A stretch of 64,000 nt of DNA from SpSt-398 sp033762195 (GCA_033762195.1 JANRLV010000058.1:1-64000), one strand, 5' to 3'; shown: positions 7,307 through 17,335, counted from the first letter of the stretch. Made by a program: numbers and translations. The notes: generated from the letters alone by a model not told the origin.

Positions 7307-10011
7307 ACAACTGGATCGTCATCATTAGCGCCCTTGGCTACCTATGCCTGCTTTTTGGAGTCGCGTATTATGCGGAGCGGCGGCAACGGAGAGGAAATAG
7401 TCTGATAAACAATCCCTATGTATACGCGCTTTCGCTGGCAGTGTACTGTACGGCCTGGACCTATTATGGAAGCGTGGGGCAGGCCTCCAAACAGGGATTG
7501 ATCTTTCTCTCTGTTTATATTGGCCCTACGATCATGGCGGCCCTCTTCTGGCCGGTTTTGCGTAAGGTCATTCGAATTTGTAAAACCCAGCGCATCAACA
7601 GCATCGCTGACCTGATCTCTACCCGGTACGGAAAGAATTTCTCCCTTGCGGTGGCGGTTACATTGCTCTGTGTAGCCGGTATTATCCCCTATATCGCCCT
7701 TCAACTAAAAGCGATCTCGCTCAGCATGGATGTGCTTTCGGGCACCACCACCGATTCACAGGGACTTGGAAATATCCTGCAGGATAAAGCCCTTTATCTC
7801 TCGCTGGCTTTGAGTTTTTTCATCATTTTATTTGGCACCCGTTCCATTGATGCTTCCGAAAAACACGAAGGACTGGTAGCCGCTATCGCCTTTGAATCAG
7901 TTATCAAACTCGTGGCCTTCCTGGCTGCCGGAATTTTTGTCACCTATGGCGTATTCAATGGCTTTGGCGATATCTTTTCCAAAGCAGGCAATGACCTTTC
8001 CTTATCCCATCTTTTCAAAATGGAAGGAAATACTTCTTATACCCAGTGGTCGGGGTATATATTGCTGTCCATGCTTGCCATCCTGCTTCTTCCGCGGCAG
8101 TTTCAATTGGGTGTAGTGGAAAATGTGCAGGAGAATCATGTTCGGAAAGCCATCTGGCTTTTCCCCTTGTACCTATTACTCATCAATATTTTTGTCCTAC
8201 CCATCGCCTTTGGTGGAAAGCTATTGCTTGGCGCAGGGGTAAATGCAGATACTTATGTATTGGCCTTGCCTCTGCAACAAGGCGCAGGTATTTTAAGCAT
8301 TCTTATATTCATTGGAGGTTTTTCGGCAGCCACCAGCATGATCATCGTGGAAACGATCGCCATTAGCACCATGGTGAGTAATAATATCGCTACACCCTTG
8401 CTGTTGAGCACCAAAAATTTTAAAACAAGGGGTGACCGGCAAATGACAGGGACAATCCTGAACATCCGTCGCTTTAGTATTCTGTTAATCATTGCCCTTG
8501 CCTATTTATATGACAAACTGGTGGCGCAGCATTTCACCCTGGTGTCCATCGGAATGATATCATTTGCAGCAGTGGCACAACTGGCACCCAGCATCATCGG
8601 AGGAATCTATTGGAAGCATGCTTCTCAGAAAGGGGCTATGGCCGGCATTGTTACCGGGTTTGCCATTTGGTTCTTTACCGCGGTGATCCCTTCCATGGCC
8701 AATGCAGGGATCATCAGCAAGGATATCCTTGAAAATGGATTACTCGGGATCTCCTGGCTCAAACCCCATTCTCTTTTCGGCATGGAGGGTATGGACATTG
8801 TCACGCATTGCTTTTTCTGGAGTATGTTGTTCAATTTGATCGTCTTTGTTTCCGTATCGCTCAACAGCGAAAAATCCGCACGGGAAATCTATCAGGGAGA
8901 AATCTTTGTCGATATATTTCGTCATTCAGCCGAATCAGACAATAGTGTGATATGGAAAGGAACAGCCTATCTACCCGACCTGAATTCACTGTTGCGAAAC
9001 TTTTTGGGAGATGAACGGGCCGACAAGATCCTGGTCAACTATGCCCAAAGGCACAAAATTCCGATGGAGTCAAAAAAGGCAGATCCCCGACTGGTTGCTT
9101 TTGCTGAAAAGGTACTCAGTGGGGTTATCGGCTCCGCCTCCGCCCGCATCATGGTAAGCAGTGTAACCAAAGAAGAAGAACTTAAGATCAGTGAAGTGTT
9201 GCATATCCTGCGGGAGTCTCAACAGATGATGGAACTGAACAAGGAATTGCGGCGTAAGTCCTCGGAGCTTCAAAAGGCAACAGATCAGCTCACACAGGTA
9301 AATGAGCAATTGAAGGATATGGACATGATGAAGGATGAATTTCTTTATACCGTCACCCATGAACTCCGTACACCGCTCACCTCCATCAGGGCCATGGCTG
9401 AGATACTGCATGATCACTCGGACATGGAGGACGGGGAAAGACAACATTTTCTTTCCGGTATCATCCGCGAAACAGAACGACTCAGCCACCTGATCACCCA
9501 GGTGCTCAATCTGGAGCGTTACGAAAGCGGCCGCCAAAAACTCGACCTGTCAAATGTTATGTTGAATGTTTTGATCGAAGACAGTATCCGTGCCATAAGC
9601 CCCCTTGCTTCAGAAAAAGGAGTGGTCATCCGCAAACAGATCCCCGATTCCATGATCCTACTGCGGTGTGATGCCGACCTGATCCAACAAGTGATGTATA
9701 ACCTGCTTTCCAATGCCATCAAATTTGTAGAGGAAGGAAAGGGAGAGATCAAAATATCCGTTCATAGCAACCACGACGAATGGCAGGTTTGGGTAGAAGA
9801 TAATGGGAAAGGCATACCCCCGGAACTACACGAACTCATTTTTGACAAATTCTTCCAGGCCCGAAACCAGACCTTGAAAAAACCACAGGGCTCGGGACTT
9901 GGACTGGCCATTTGTAAGAAGATCGTGGAGATGCATAACGGCAAAATTGGTGTGGAAAGTGAAGAAGGAAAGGGTTCCCGCTTTATCTTTACACTCCCGA
10001 TCCATCAATAA
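7303..10011 (+). CDS. SSS-type transporter/sensor histidine kinase (CbrA/CrbS-like)
   Basis: The 902-residue protein fuses a sodium:solute symporter domain of about 13 membrane helices (residues 1 to about 530) to a kinase core. A coiled-coil linker lies near 640-675. The H-box VTHELRTPL has the phospho-accepting His near 685, the N-box NLLSNAIKF is near 800, and the G-boxes DNGKGIPP and GSGLGLAI are near 832 and 862. I see no clear PAS domain. CbrA and CrbS kinases of this architecture sense carbon sources; CrbS/CrbR controls acs in Vibrio and Pseudomonas. The position between two acyl-CoA ligases supports acetate or propionate sensing, by inference. Confidence 0.9.
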   Translation: MNNWIVIISALGYLCLLFGVAYYAERRQRRGNSLINNPYVYALSLAVYCTAWTYYGSVGQASKQGLIFLSVYIGPTIMAALFWPVLRKVIRICKTQRINSIADLISTRYGKNFSLAVAVTLLCVAGIIPYIALQLKAISLSMDVLSGTTTDSQGLGNILQDKALYLSLALSFFIILFGTRSIDASEKHEGLVAAIAFESVIKLVAFLAAGIFVTYGVFNGFGDIFSKAGNDLSLSHLFKMEGNTSYTQWSGYILLSMLAILLLPRQFQLGVVENVQENHVRKAIWLFPLYLLLINIFVLPIAFGGKLLLGAGVNADTYVLALPLQQGAGILSILIFIGGFSAATSMIIVETIAISTMVSNNIATPLLLSTKNFKTRGDRQMTGTILNIRRFSILLIIALAYLYDKLVAQHFTLVSIGMISFAAVAQLAPSIIGGIYWKHASQKGAMAGIVTGFAIWFFTAVIPSMANAGIISKDILENGLLGISWLKPHSLFGMEGMDIVTHCFFWSMLFNLIVFVSVSLNSEKSAREIYQGEIFVDIFRHSAESDNSVIWKGTAYLPDLNSLLRNFLGDERADKILVNYAQRHKIPMESKKADPRLVAFAEKVLSGVIGSASARIMVSSVTKEEELKISEVLHILRESQQMMELNKELRRKSSELQKATDQLTQVNEQLKDMDMMKDEFLYTVTHELRTPLTSIRAMAEILHDHSDMEDGERQHFLSGIIRETERLSHLITQVLNLERYESGRQKLDLSNVMLNVLIEDSIRAISPLASEKGVVIRKQIPDSMILLRCDADLIQQVMYNLLSNAIKFVEEGKGEIKISVHSNHDEWQVWVEDNGKGIPPELHELIFDKFFQARNQTLKKPQGSGLGLAICKKIVEMHNGKIGVESEEGKGSRFIFTLPIHQ

Positions 10012-10024
10012 TATTGTTTGAACC

Positions 10025-10399
10025 GTGAGTGATCTTAAGAAAATACTGGTCGTAGATGATGATCCCTACATCCTGATGTCGCTGGAATTTTTATTGAAAA
10101 AAAATGGCTTTGACGTCATGGTTGCCCGCAATGGTACCGAAGCCCTTGATTTAGTAGAAAAACAACTTCCTCAGATCGTCCTGCTTGATATCATGATGCC
10201 CGATGTAGATGGATATGCGATCTGTAAACATATCAAGAGCCATAAAAAACTCAAAGACGCTAAAGTGGTTTTCATGAGCGCCAAATCAAAAGAATCAGAT
10301 ATTCAAAAGGGATATGACCTCGGCGCCTCCCTCTACATCACCAAGCCATTTAGCACAAGACAGTTACTGAAACAGATGCAGGATCTGGTAAATGAATAA
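10025..10399 (+). CDS. Receiver-only response regulator
   Basis: The 124-residue protein is a single CheY-like receiver domain. The acidic pair is at 12-13, the phospho-acceptor Asp at 55 (LLDIMMPD) and the Lys of the ITKPF motif near 106. There is no output domain. The only sensible start is GTG at 10025, 13 bases after the kinase stop, so the two are very likely co-transcribed partners. With no DNA-binding domain it must act by protein contact, by a further phosphorelay or as a phosphate sink. Confidence 0.9.
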   Translation: MSDLKKILVVDDDPYILMSLEFLLKKNGFDVMVARNGTEALDLVEKQLPQIVLLDIMMPDVDGYAICKHIKSHKKLKDAKVVFMSAKSKESDIQKGYDLGASLYITKPFSTRQLLKQMQDLVNE

Positions 10400-10524
10400 C
10401 CTCAGCCGGAACGCATAACGTAAAATAGCCTGTCCCCCTCAAAGCATCAATTTTCTGGTTATTTGGTATACTTCCTCTCCATCTGCACGCTGCCTGCTGT
10501 ACCTTGTAGGGAACGATTTGCACC

Positions 10525-12429
10525 ATGGAAAAATACCGCTCCCTTTATAAAGACAGCATTGAGCACAAAGAGGAATTCTGGCAACGCCAGGCCGCTCAAT
10601 TGCATTGGTATAAACAACCCGAAAAAATTCTATCTCAAAATGAAAAAGGGTTTTATCGTTGGTTCTGCGATGGAGAAATCAATATGGCGCAGCTCTGTCT
10701 CGACGATCAGATCCATCAGGGCCGGGGAGATCAGTTAGCTCTTGTGTATGATTCCCCGGTAGCCCATACCATTCAAACGTATACATACACCGCACTAAAA
10801 ACCTATGTGGCAAAATTTGCCGCCGGGTTACAATCCATTGGTATAGGAAAGGGAGATACAGTCATCATCTATATGCCAATGATACCCGAAGCAGTAGTCG
10901 CGATGTTGGCCTGTGCACGAATCGGCGCTATTCACTCGGTAGTATTTGGTGGATTTGCACCCCATGAACTCGCCATGCGTATCGATGATGCACATCCCAA
11001 AGCCATAATCACGGCCAGTTACGGGATCGAATTTGAAAAATACATTTACTACAAACCGCTGGTGGACAGGGCCATCATTGAAGCCAATCATAAACCGTCG
11101 TATAAGATCGTTTACGAAAGACCGGGCAGTGCGGATGTACTGGAAGCACCCTTTGAGATCGATTTCAACACGCTGATCGGAGATAAGGAAGCCGAACCGG
11201 TTCCCGTATTGTCTACTGACCCACTCTATATACTCTATACTTCAGGCACCACCGGTAAGCCAAAGGGCATTATTCGGGACCATGGCGGTTATGCCACCGC
11301 ATTAAAATTCAGCATGGACCATTTTTACAATACAAAACCGGGTGATGTGTATTGGGCCGCCAGTGATGTTGGCTGGGTGGTCGGGCATAGTTATATCGTA
11401 TATGGCCCGTTATTACAGGGATGCACCAGTGTATTGTACGAAGGCAAACCCATTCGCACTCCGGATGCGGGTGCCTTTTGGCGTGTCATCGAACAACATG
11501 GAGTGAATGTACTTTTTACTGCACCTACCGCTATCCGGGCCATCCGGAAAGAAGACCATGAAGGAGAGGAGCTAAAAAAGTACGATGTCTCTTCGCTCCG
11601 GCATCTGTTTCTGGCAGGCGAACGTTGCGATCCCGCCACCTATCATTGGATAAAGGATCTGTTGCAGAAACCGGTTATTGACCATTGGTGGCAAACCGAA
11701 ACAGGCTGGCCCATGGTGGGGATCATGATGGGGGTGGAACCAATACCGGCAAAAGCAGGTTCTGCCGGACTTCCTGTTTGCGGATATGAGGTGCATATTA
11801 TTTCCGATGATGGGGAGGAACTGGAAAAAGGCAAAGAAGGTTTCATTGCCGTCAAACTCCCTTTACCACCAGGATGCCTGCCCACACTTTGGAACAATGA
11901 TGACCGGTTTATTGCCGGCTATCTCCAACACTTCCCCGGCTATTATCAAACCGGTGATGGGGGTTATATGGATGAAGATGGCTATTGTTATATCATGGGA
12001 CGAGTGGATGATGTGATCAACGTAAGCGGTCACCGGTTGAGTACCGGTGAAATGGAAGAATTGGTAGCCACGCACCCTGCGGTCGCCGAATGTGCCGTAA
12101 TGGGTATTGCCGATGAACTCCGCGGTCAAAGACCTGTGGCATTGGTGGTACTTAAAGATGGCAAAACGATTACTGAGCCACAATTGGAAGAGGAACTGGT
12201 CGCTTTGATCCGTGAAAAGATCGGGGCCGTGGCTTTCTTTCGCAATGCGGCCATTGTAAAACGCCTGCCCAAAACACGAAGCGGGAAGATTTTGCGCAAA
12301 ACCATACGTCATATTGCCGATGGGCAAGCCTACTCCGTACCCTCCACCATTGATGATCCCGCCATCCTCCCCGAAATTGCGGCCAAACTGGAGGAAAGAG
12401 GGATCGGCATGGCCTTTCAGATAGGATAA
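10525..12429 (+). CDS. prpE: Propionyl-CoA synthetase-like acyl-CoA ligase
   Basis: The 634-residue AMP-forming ligase is related to acs but closer to PrpE/ACSS3. Its hallmarks are the YTSGTTGKPKGI motif near residues 237-248, the IIRDHGGYA continuation, HWWQTETGWP, and the C-terminal catalytic-lysine region KTRSGKILRK near 582-591. It would activate propionate or a similar short acid to its CoA ester. It follows the receiver gene by 125 bases, where I see no terminator. The symbol prpE is by family resemblance; acetate or longer acids are possible substrates. Confidence 0.85.
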   Translation: MEKYRSLYKDSIEHKEEFWQRQAAQLHWYKQPEKILSQNEKGFYRWFCDGEINMAQLCLDDQIHQGRGDQLALVYDSPVAHTIQTYTYTALKTYVAKFAAGLQSIGIGKGDTVIIYMPMIPEAVVAMLACARIGAIHSVVFGGFAPHELAMRIDDAHPKAIITASYGIEFEKYIYYKPLVDRAIIEANHKPSYKIVYERPGSADVLEAPFEIDFNTLIGDKEAEPVPVLSTDPLYILYTSGTTGKPKGIIRDHGGYATALKFSMDHFYNTKPGDVYWAASDVGWVVGHSYIVYGPLLQGCTSVLYEGKPIRTPDAGAFWRVIEQHGVNVLFTAPTAIRAIRKEDHEGEELKKYDVSSLRHLFLAGERCDPATYHWIKDLLQKPVIDHWWQTETGWPMVGIMMGVEPIPAKAGSAGLPVCGYEVHIISDDGEELEKGKEGFIAVKLPLPPGCLPTLWNNDDRFIAGYLQHFPGYYQTGDGGYMDEDGYCYIMGRVDDVINVSGHRLSTGEMEELVATHPAVAECAVMGIADELRGQRPVALVVLKDGKTITEPQLEEELVALIREKIGAVAFFRNAAIVKRLPKTRSGKILRKTIRHIADGQAYSVPSTIDDPAILPEIAAKLEERGIGMAFQIG

Positions 12430-12525
12430 TAACGCCCGTTTCCCCGGTAAAAACCGCCCCCGGACCGGAGGCAAAATTTTCTTTTTTCTAAACTTTTTTA
12501 CCCGTCTGGCGTTAATTTCGTAACC

Positions 12526-12819
12526 ATGAAAAAAATCGCCATTTTCCTGCTGCTCATCTTCTCGGCTGTACAGGTCATACCTCTGGCGTTTTCTATTCTG
12601 GATGCTGGCAAAACATTGATTTTCAATATCGACGAAGAAAAGAACAAGGATAAAGGTAATTCGGTCGATGAGAAAAAAGAGAAGAAGGACCTGATGGCCA
12701 TTTTTTCAAACCCCGTTTTTGAAGCCAAAAGAAAAACCTCCGTTTCCCTCGAAAAAGGCTTACCGCATTTGACCCCTTATTTGGAAAAAAATACACCCCC
12801 TCCCAACCGGGTGTTGTGA
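12526..12819 (+). CDS. Small secreted protein of unknown function
   Basis: The 97-residue product has an N-terminal hydrophobic signal or anchor (about residues 3-24) followed by a highly charged, Lys/Glu/Asp-rich stretch and a proline-rich end. I do not recognise a family. It stands alone between prpE and the ABC exporter genes and is followed by a terminator. A TAATTTCG element (12513-12520) lies 13 bases upstream of the ATG. Confidence 0.55.
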   Translation: MKKIAIFLLLIFSAVQVIPLAFSILDAGKTLIFNIDEEKNKDKGNSVDEKKEKKDLMAIFSNPVFEAKRKTSVSLEKGLPHLTPYLEKNTPPPNRVL

Positions 12820-12843
12820 TCCGGGCCCATGCCCTGTTGACCC

Positions 12844-12866
12844 GATGGTAAAACCATCCTTTTTTC
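12844..12866 (+). terminator. Short Rho-independent terminator
   Basis: GATGGT (12844-12849) and ACCATC (12853-12858) form a 6-bp stem with an AAA loop, followed by C and a T-run. It lies after the small secreted-protein gene and before the ABC exporter. Confidence 0.65.
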
Positions 12867-12886
12867 ATTTCCCTTAAAATAATTGT

Positions 12887-14545
12887 ATGCCCCCGAAAAT
12901 GAACCCGGTGGCCAGGATATTGAACCTGGTCAAACTGGAACGTAAAGAAATTATGGCCATTTATTTTTATGCCGTGCTGAATGGCCTAATACAACTTTCC
13001 CTGCCGTTGGGAATTCAGGCCATCATCAGCTATGTATTGGGTGCCTCCATGCGTGCCTCGCTCGTTATCCTTATTTCGCTCGTCGTAGCCGGGGTATTGG
13101 CGGTTGGTCTCATGCAGGTCAACCAAATGAAGATCATCGAGAAAATTCAGCAAAAGATCTTTGTACGATACGCCTTTGCTTTTGCCACGCATATCCCAAG
13201 ACTTGACCTGAAAAAAAATGATGCAGTCTATCTGCCCGAACTGGTCAACCGGTTTTTTGAGGTACCTGTTTTACAAAAAAGCCTGTCAAAGATCCTGTTG
13301 GATATTCCCACCGCCACGATCCAGATTCTGTTTGGACTGATCCTTCTTTCCTTTTACCACCCCGCCTTTATCCTGTTTGGATCAATCCTGGTACTGGTAC
13401 TATGGCTCATTCTTCGCTATACCGGAAGTTCAGGTTTGGAAACCAGTTTGAATGAAAGCTCCTACAAGTATAAAGTAGCCGGCTGGCTCGAAGAGATCGC
13501 GCGGGTGATCAAATCGATGAAACTGGCTCGTAAGAACGATATGCACCTGAAGAAGACCGATGAATATGTGATCGGCTACCTGGATTCAAAGAATAATCAC
13601 TTCCGCATCCTGCTTTTTCAATACCATGTCCTCGTGATCTTCAAAACAGTGATCACTGCCGCTATGCTGATTGTGGGCACCATGCTGATGATCAATCAGC
13701 AACTGACCATCGGACAATTCATTGCGGCCGAGATCGTGATCCTGCTCGTATTGAATTCCGTGGAGAAACTGATCATGAACCTGGGTACGGTCTATGACAC
13801 GCTTACTTCCGTTGAAAAAGTGGCCAAACTCACCGATAAACCGGTAGAAGATAACGGCACCCTGGAATTACCCGCCAATGGTAAAGGATTGAAATTGGAA
13901 ATGCAAAATGTTTCCTTTGGCTTTTCACCACAAAAAAATATCCTGCATAATATCGACCTGCTTATTCAACCGGGTGAAAAGATCAGCATCACCGGAAAGG
14001 AAAGCAGTGGGAAATCTACCCTGCTTCGGTTGATGACCGGTATATATACCGATTTCGCAGGCGCCATCCTGCTGGATGATATCCCCCTGGGAAACTATGA
14101 GCTGGCCTCCATTCGGGCACAAACCGGAATTTTATTAAACCAACAGGATATTTTTCAGGGAACGATCTGGGAAAATATCACCCTGGGTAATGAATCCATC
14201 AAAAAGGAATATATCGTTGAACTGGCCAATCGGACAGGTTTGAGTGAATATATCAATGGGTTAAAAGAAGGATATGATACCCCTCTTGATCCTACCGGTA
14301 ACCGGTTGGCAAGAAATGTCATCCACAAAATTCTACTGGTTCGTGCATTGGCCTCCAATCCCCGGCTCCTGCTATTGGAAGATCCCTGGAATAATATGGC
14401 AGAGACCTATCGCCAACAGGTGATGGACCTGTTACTGGGATTAAAAGATACTACCGTGGTGGTGGTAAACAATGATAACCAATTCATCAACCAGTGTACA
14501 AAGATCATTCACCTGGAAGATGGTCGGATTCAAACCATTCAATAA
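12887..14545 (+). CDS. ABC exporter (permease-ATPase fusion) with degenerate ATPase motifs
   Basis: The 552-residue half-transporter has an N-terminal membrane domain (about residues 20-320) and a C-terminal nucleotide-binding domain. It lacks a peptidase domain. Walker A (GKESSGKST, about 369-377) and a Q-loop Gln (LNQQDIF) are present. The signature LSGGQ is replaced by LARNV (474-478). The Walker B acidic pair reads ED rather than DE (498-499), and the H-loop His is replaced by Asn (528-529). With the HlyD and TolC partners directly downstream it belongs to a type-I-secretion-like tripartite exporter. Substrate is unknown. Confidence 0.85.
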   Translation: MPPKMNPVARILNLVKLERKEIMAIYFYAVLNGLIQLSLPLGIQAIISYVLGASMRASLVILISLVVAGVLAVGLMQVNQMKIIEKIQQKIFVRYAFAFATHIPRLDLKKNDAVYLPELVNRFFEVPVLQKSLSKILLDIPTATIQILFGLILLSFYHPAFILFGSILVLVLWLILRYTGSSGLETSLNESSYKYKVAGWLEEIARVIKSMKLARKNDMHLKKTDEYVIGYLDSKNNHFRILLFQYHVLVIFKTVITAAMLIVGTMLMINQQLTIGQFIAAEIVILLVLNSVEKLIMNLGTVYDTLTSVEKVAKLTDKPVEDNGTLELPANGKGLKLEMQNVSFGFSPQKNILHNIDLLIQPGEKISITGKESSGKSTLLRLMTGIYTDFAGAILLDDIPLGNYELASIRAQTGILLNQQDIFQGTIWENITLGNESIKKEYIVELANRTGLSEYINGLKEGYDTPLDPTGNRLARNVIHKILLVRALASNPRLLLLEDPWNNMAETYRQQVMDLLLGLKDTTVVVVNNDNQFINQCTKIIHLEDGRIQTIQ

Positions 14546-14562
14546 ACAACAACCAACAAAAA

Positions 14563-15858
14563 ATGACAACGAGTTCTATAAGATCCTACGATCATATCTA
14601 CCTCCACAACCGGCAAAGCCGGGTAAGGATCTGGTTTTTGGTTTGCATGGGCATATTTGTCCTCTTCCTTTTTCTTCCCTGGACACAAAATATCCGGGCC
14701 AAGGGACAGGTAACCACTTTGTACCAGAACCAACGTCCCCAGCAGGTGAATACCATCATCGGCGGACGGGTCATTAAATGGTATATCAAGGAAGGTGATT
14801 ATGTAAAAGCCGGTGATACCCTTGTACAACTCACGGAGGTAAAAGCCGACTACCTTGACCCTCAGTTATTGGACCGCACCAAAGAGCAGTTGACCGGAAA
14901 GGAAATGTCGGTGGAATATTATAAAGACAAAGTAGCTGCCACCCAGCAACAGATCGGTGCCATCAACAATGGCCTGACCCTGAAATTGGATCAACTGAGT
15001 AACAAGCTTCTTCAGCTTGAATTAAAGGTTCAGGCCGATAGTGCGGAAGCAGCGGCAGCCAACAATGACCTGCAGATCAGCACGGTTCAATTCAACCGCC
15101 AGAAAAAAATGTATGATAGTGGCCTTGTTTCCCTTACTCAATTGGAAACCAGAAACCAACTTTATCAAAACGCGCTGGCCAAAAAGATCAGTGCCGAGAA
15201 TAAACTGGCCAATACAAAACAGGAGATCACCATCACCCGTATTGAGATGAACGCGCTGCAACAGGAAAATGCGGAGAAAGTGGCCAAGGCACAGGGCGAG
15301 CAATTTCAATCGCTGACACAAATTGCCGGCGGACAGGCAGAGATCGCCAAACTCCAAAACCTGTATGCCAGTTATTCCATCCGAAATGGAATGTACTATA
15401 TCCTGGCCCCGCAAAGTGGCCAGATCGTCAAAGCCCAGAAAGCCGGTATAGGTGAATTTGTGAAAGACGGGGATATGATCGCGGAGATCGTTCCCGATCA
15501 GATCTCCTTTGCGGTAGAAATGTTTGTTCAACCCCTCGATCTTCCCCTTCTCGCACCCGGACAAAAAGTGCGTTTTCTCTTCGATGGGTTTCCCGCCATT
15601 GTTTTCAGTGGCTGGCCAAGCGCCTCTTCGGGAACATTTGGCGGAGAGATCGTAGCCGTGGAAAGCAATGTAAGCGCCAATGGCCGGTTCAGGGTACTGG
15701 TGAAAGAAGATCCTGCGGATAAACCCTGGCCCAAAGAACTTAAGATCGGAGCAGGGGCACAAGGTATCGCCTTATTGAAAGATGTCCCGGTATGGTATGA
15801 ACTGTGGCGAAACATCAATGGGTTTCCGCCGGACTATTATAAAATGAAGAAGGAATAA
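14563..15858 (+). CDS. HlyD-family membrane fusion protein
   Basis: The periplasmic adaptor is anchored by one N-terminal membrane helix (about residues 23-43 from the chosen start). A lipoyl-like half-domain (GGRVIKWYIKEGDYVKAGD) comes next. A long coiled coil (about residues 95-250) and the second barrel-sandwich half (APQSGQIVKAQKAGIGEFVKDGD) follow. The ATG at 14563 is chosen because the upstream in-frame ATG lies inside the ABC gene. It bridges the ABC exporter and the TolC-type channel and is the middle gene of a three-gene operon. Confidence 0.9.
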   Translation: MTTSSIRSYDHIYLHNRQSRVRIWFLVCMGIFVLFLFLPWTQNIRAKGQVTTLYQNQRPQQVNTIIGGRVIKWYIKEGDYVKAGDTLVQLTEVKADYLDPQLLDRTKEQLTGKEMSVEYYKDKVAATQQQIGAINNGLTLKLDQLSNKLLQLELKVQADSAEAAAANNDLQISTVQFNRQKKMYDSGLVSLTQLETRNQLYQNALAKKISAENKLANTKQEITITRIEMNALQQENAEKVAKAQGEQFQSLTQIAGGQAEIAKLQNLYASYSIRNGMYYILAPQSGQIVKAQKAGIGEFVKDGDMIAEIVPDQISFAVEMFVQPLDLPLLAPGQKVRFLFDGFPAIVFSGWPSASSGTFGGEIVAVESNVSANGRFRVLVKEDPADKPWPKELKIGAGAQGIALLKDVPVWYELWRNINGFPPDYYKMKKE

Positions 15859-15926
15859 AGCTGAAAGAGTGTCTGATAATTGAATACTAAATTTTTATTG
15901 TTGATTGTGTATTAACCCCAACCAGG

Positions 15927-17333
15927 ATGAAAAAACTAATTTTCTTAATACTATTATTCCTTTCAGGAAATGTAAACAGGCTTTGGGCACAGTCCGGTAG
16001 CCAGACGCTGGCGCCGGAAGAAGTGCTCCAGATCATTCGCAGCCTTCACCCGGTGGCCAAACAAGCGGACATCCTGGTGGAAAAGGCTAAGGCGGATATC
16101 ACCATATCCCGCGGAGCCTTTGACCCCTATTTAAAAAATACATCCGCGCAAAAGACATTCGACGGATCCGATTATTATTATTACAACCGCCCTTCCGTCA
16201 ATATACCCACCTGGTTTGGGATCGAGGTGGAAGCTGGATTGGAATACCTTTCAGGGAGTCGTACCGATCCAACCGAAACAAGTGGCGAAACCAGTTATAT
16301 TGGTTTATCCGTACCACTGGCCAAGAATCTTTTGATGGATAAAAGGCGGGCGGCATTAAAAACCGCCCAGATCTTTCAGGAAGCTTCCGAACAGGAAAGA
16401 CGCCTGATGTTGAACGATCTTTTTCTGAACGCCATGGAGGCATATTGGGAATGGGCCAAACAGTTTCAGCAATATAAAATACTGGAAGATGCCGTAGAGG
16501 TGAACCGGAAAAGATTGACCCTGGTGCGGAATGCTTTTCTCCTGGGTGACCGTGCAGCCATAGACACCACAGAGGCGCTTGCCCAGCTTCAGAATTTTGA
16601 ATACCTGCGTGACCAGGCCCTGCTTGAATTTCGAAATGCAGGCTTATTATTATCCACTTTTTTATGGACAGATAAGGGTACACCTTACGAACTACCAGCC
16701 ACTGTTCGTCCTTCGGGCGAATGGCAGGCGATCAATACCAACCTGATCGCCGAGCCCAGACTGGATTCATTGCTTGAAGTGGCCCAGACACAACATCCGG
16801 CCCTTCGTGTGTATGATTATAAACTCAGGGCACTGGATGTGGAGAAGAAATTGAAATTTCAAGGGCTGTTACCAACCGTGGATTTTAAATACAACCAACT
16901 GGGAAAGGGATATGATATTTTAAAAACGGCTACAGGCCCCTTGTTTGAAAACAGTTTCCAATATGGGCTCAGCCTGGGTATCCCTTTGCGACTTTCAGAA
17001 GGTCGTGGAGAATATCGTAAGGCCAAACTCAAGATCGACGAAACACGTTGGCAACAAGACCAAAAACAACTCGAGATCGGCAATAAACTCAGGGCCTACT
17101 ACAATGAATGGAAGACCCTGCAGCAACAGATCCGTATCCAGGAACAGGCTTATCGAAACTATCTGGCTCTGCAAAAAGCGGAGGAACTGCGGTTTGAATC
17201 CGGAGAGAGTTCTTTGTTTCTGGTGAATTCCCGCGAAAACAAAACCCTCGAGGCCCTGCAGAAACTACAGGAACTGAGGGCTAAGTTTTTCAAAACAGGT
17301 TATGCAATTACGTGGGCTACAGGAGGATTGTAA
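15927..17333 (+). CDS. TolC-type outer-membrane efflux protein
   Basis: The 468-residue protein has a signal peptide ending LWA-Q near residue 22 and two long alpha-helical hairpins characteristic of outer-membrane efflux proteins. It completes the tripartite exporter with the ABC and HlyD genes just upstream. The stop codon lies 2 bases from the end of the convergent SulP gene, so transcription of the two must meet here. No terminator is visible in that tiny gap. Confidence 0.85.
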   Translation: MKKLIFLILLFLSGNVNRLWAQSGSQTLAPEEVLQIIRSLHPVAKQADILVEKAKADITISRGAFDPYLKNTSAQKTFDGSDYYYYNRPSVNIPTWFGIEVEAGLEYLSGSRTDPTETSGETSYIGLSVPLAKNLLMDKRRAALKTAQIFQEASEQERRLMLNDLFLNAMEAYWEWAKQFQQYKILEDAVEVNRKRLTLVRNAFLLGDRAAIDTTEALAQLQNFEYLRDQALLEFRNAGLLLSTFLWTDKGTPYELPATVRPSGEWQAINTNLIAEPRLDSLLEVAQTQHPALRVYDYKLRALDVEKKLKFQGLLPTVDFKYNQLGKGYDILKTATGPLFENSFQYGLSLGIPLRLSEGRGEYRKAKLKIDETRWQQDQKQLEIGNKLRAYYNEWKTLQQQIRIQEQAYRNYLALQKAEELRFESGESSLFLVNSRENKTLEALQKLQELRAKFFKTGYAITWATGGL

Positions 17334-17335
17334 TC

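Noticed and set aside
10463..10738. A 91-codon plus-strand frame before prpE
   Set aside because: It overlaps the prpE start in a different frame and shows no domain, so it is a shadow.
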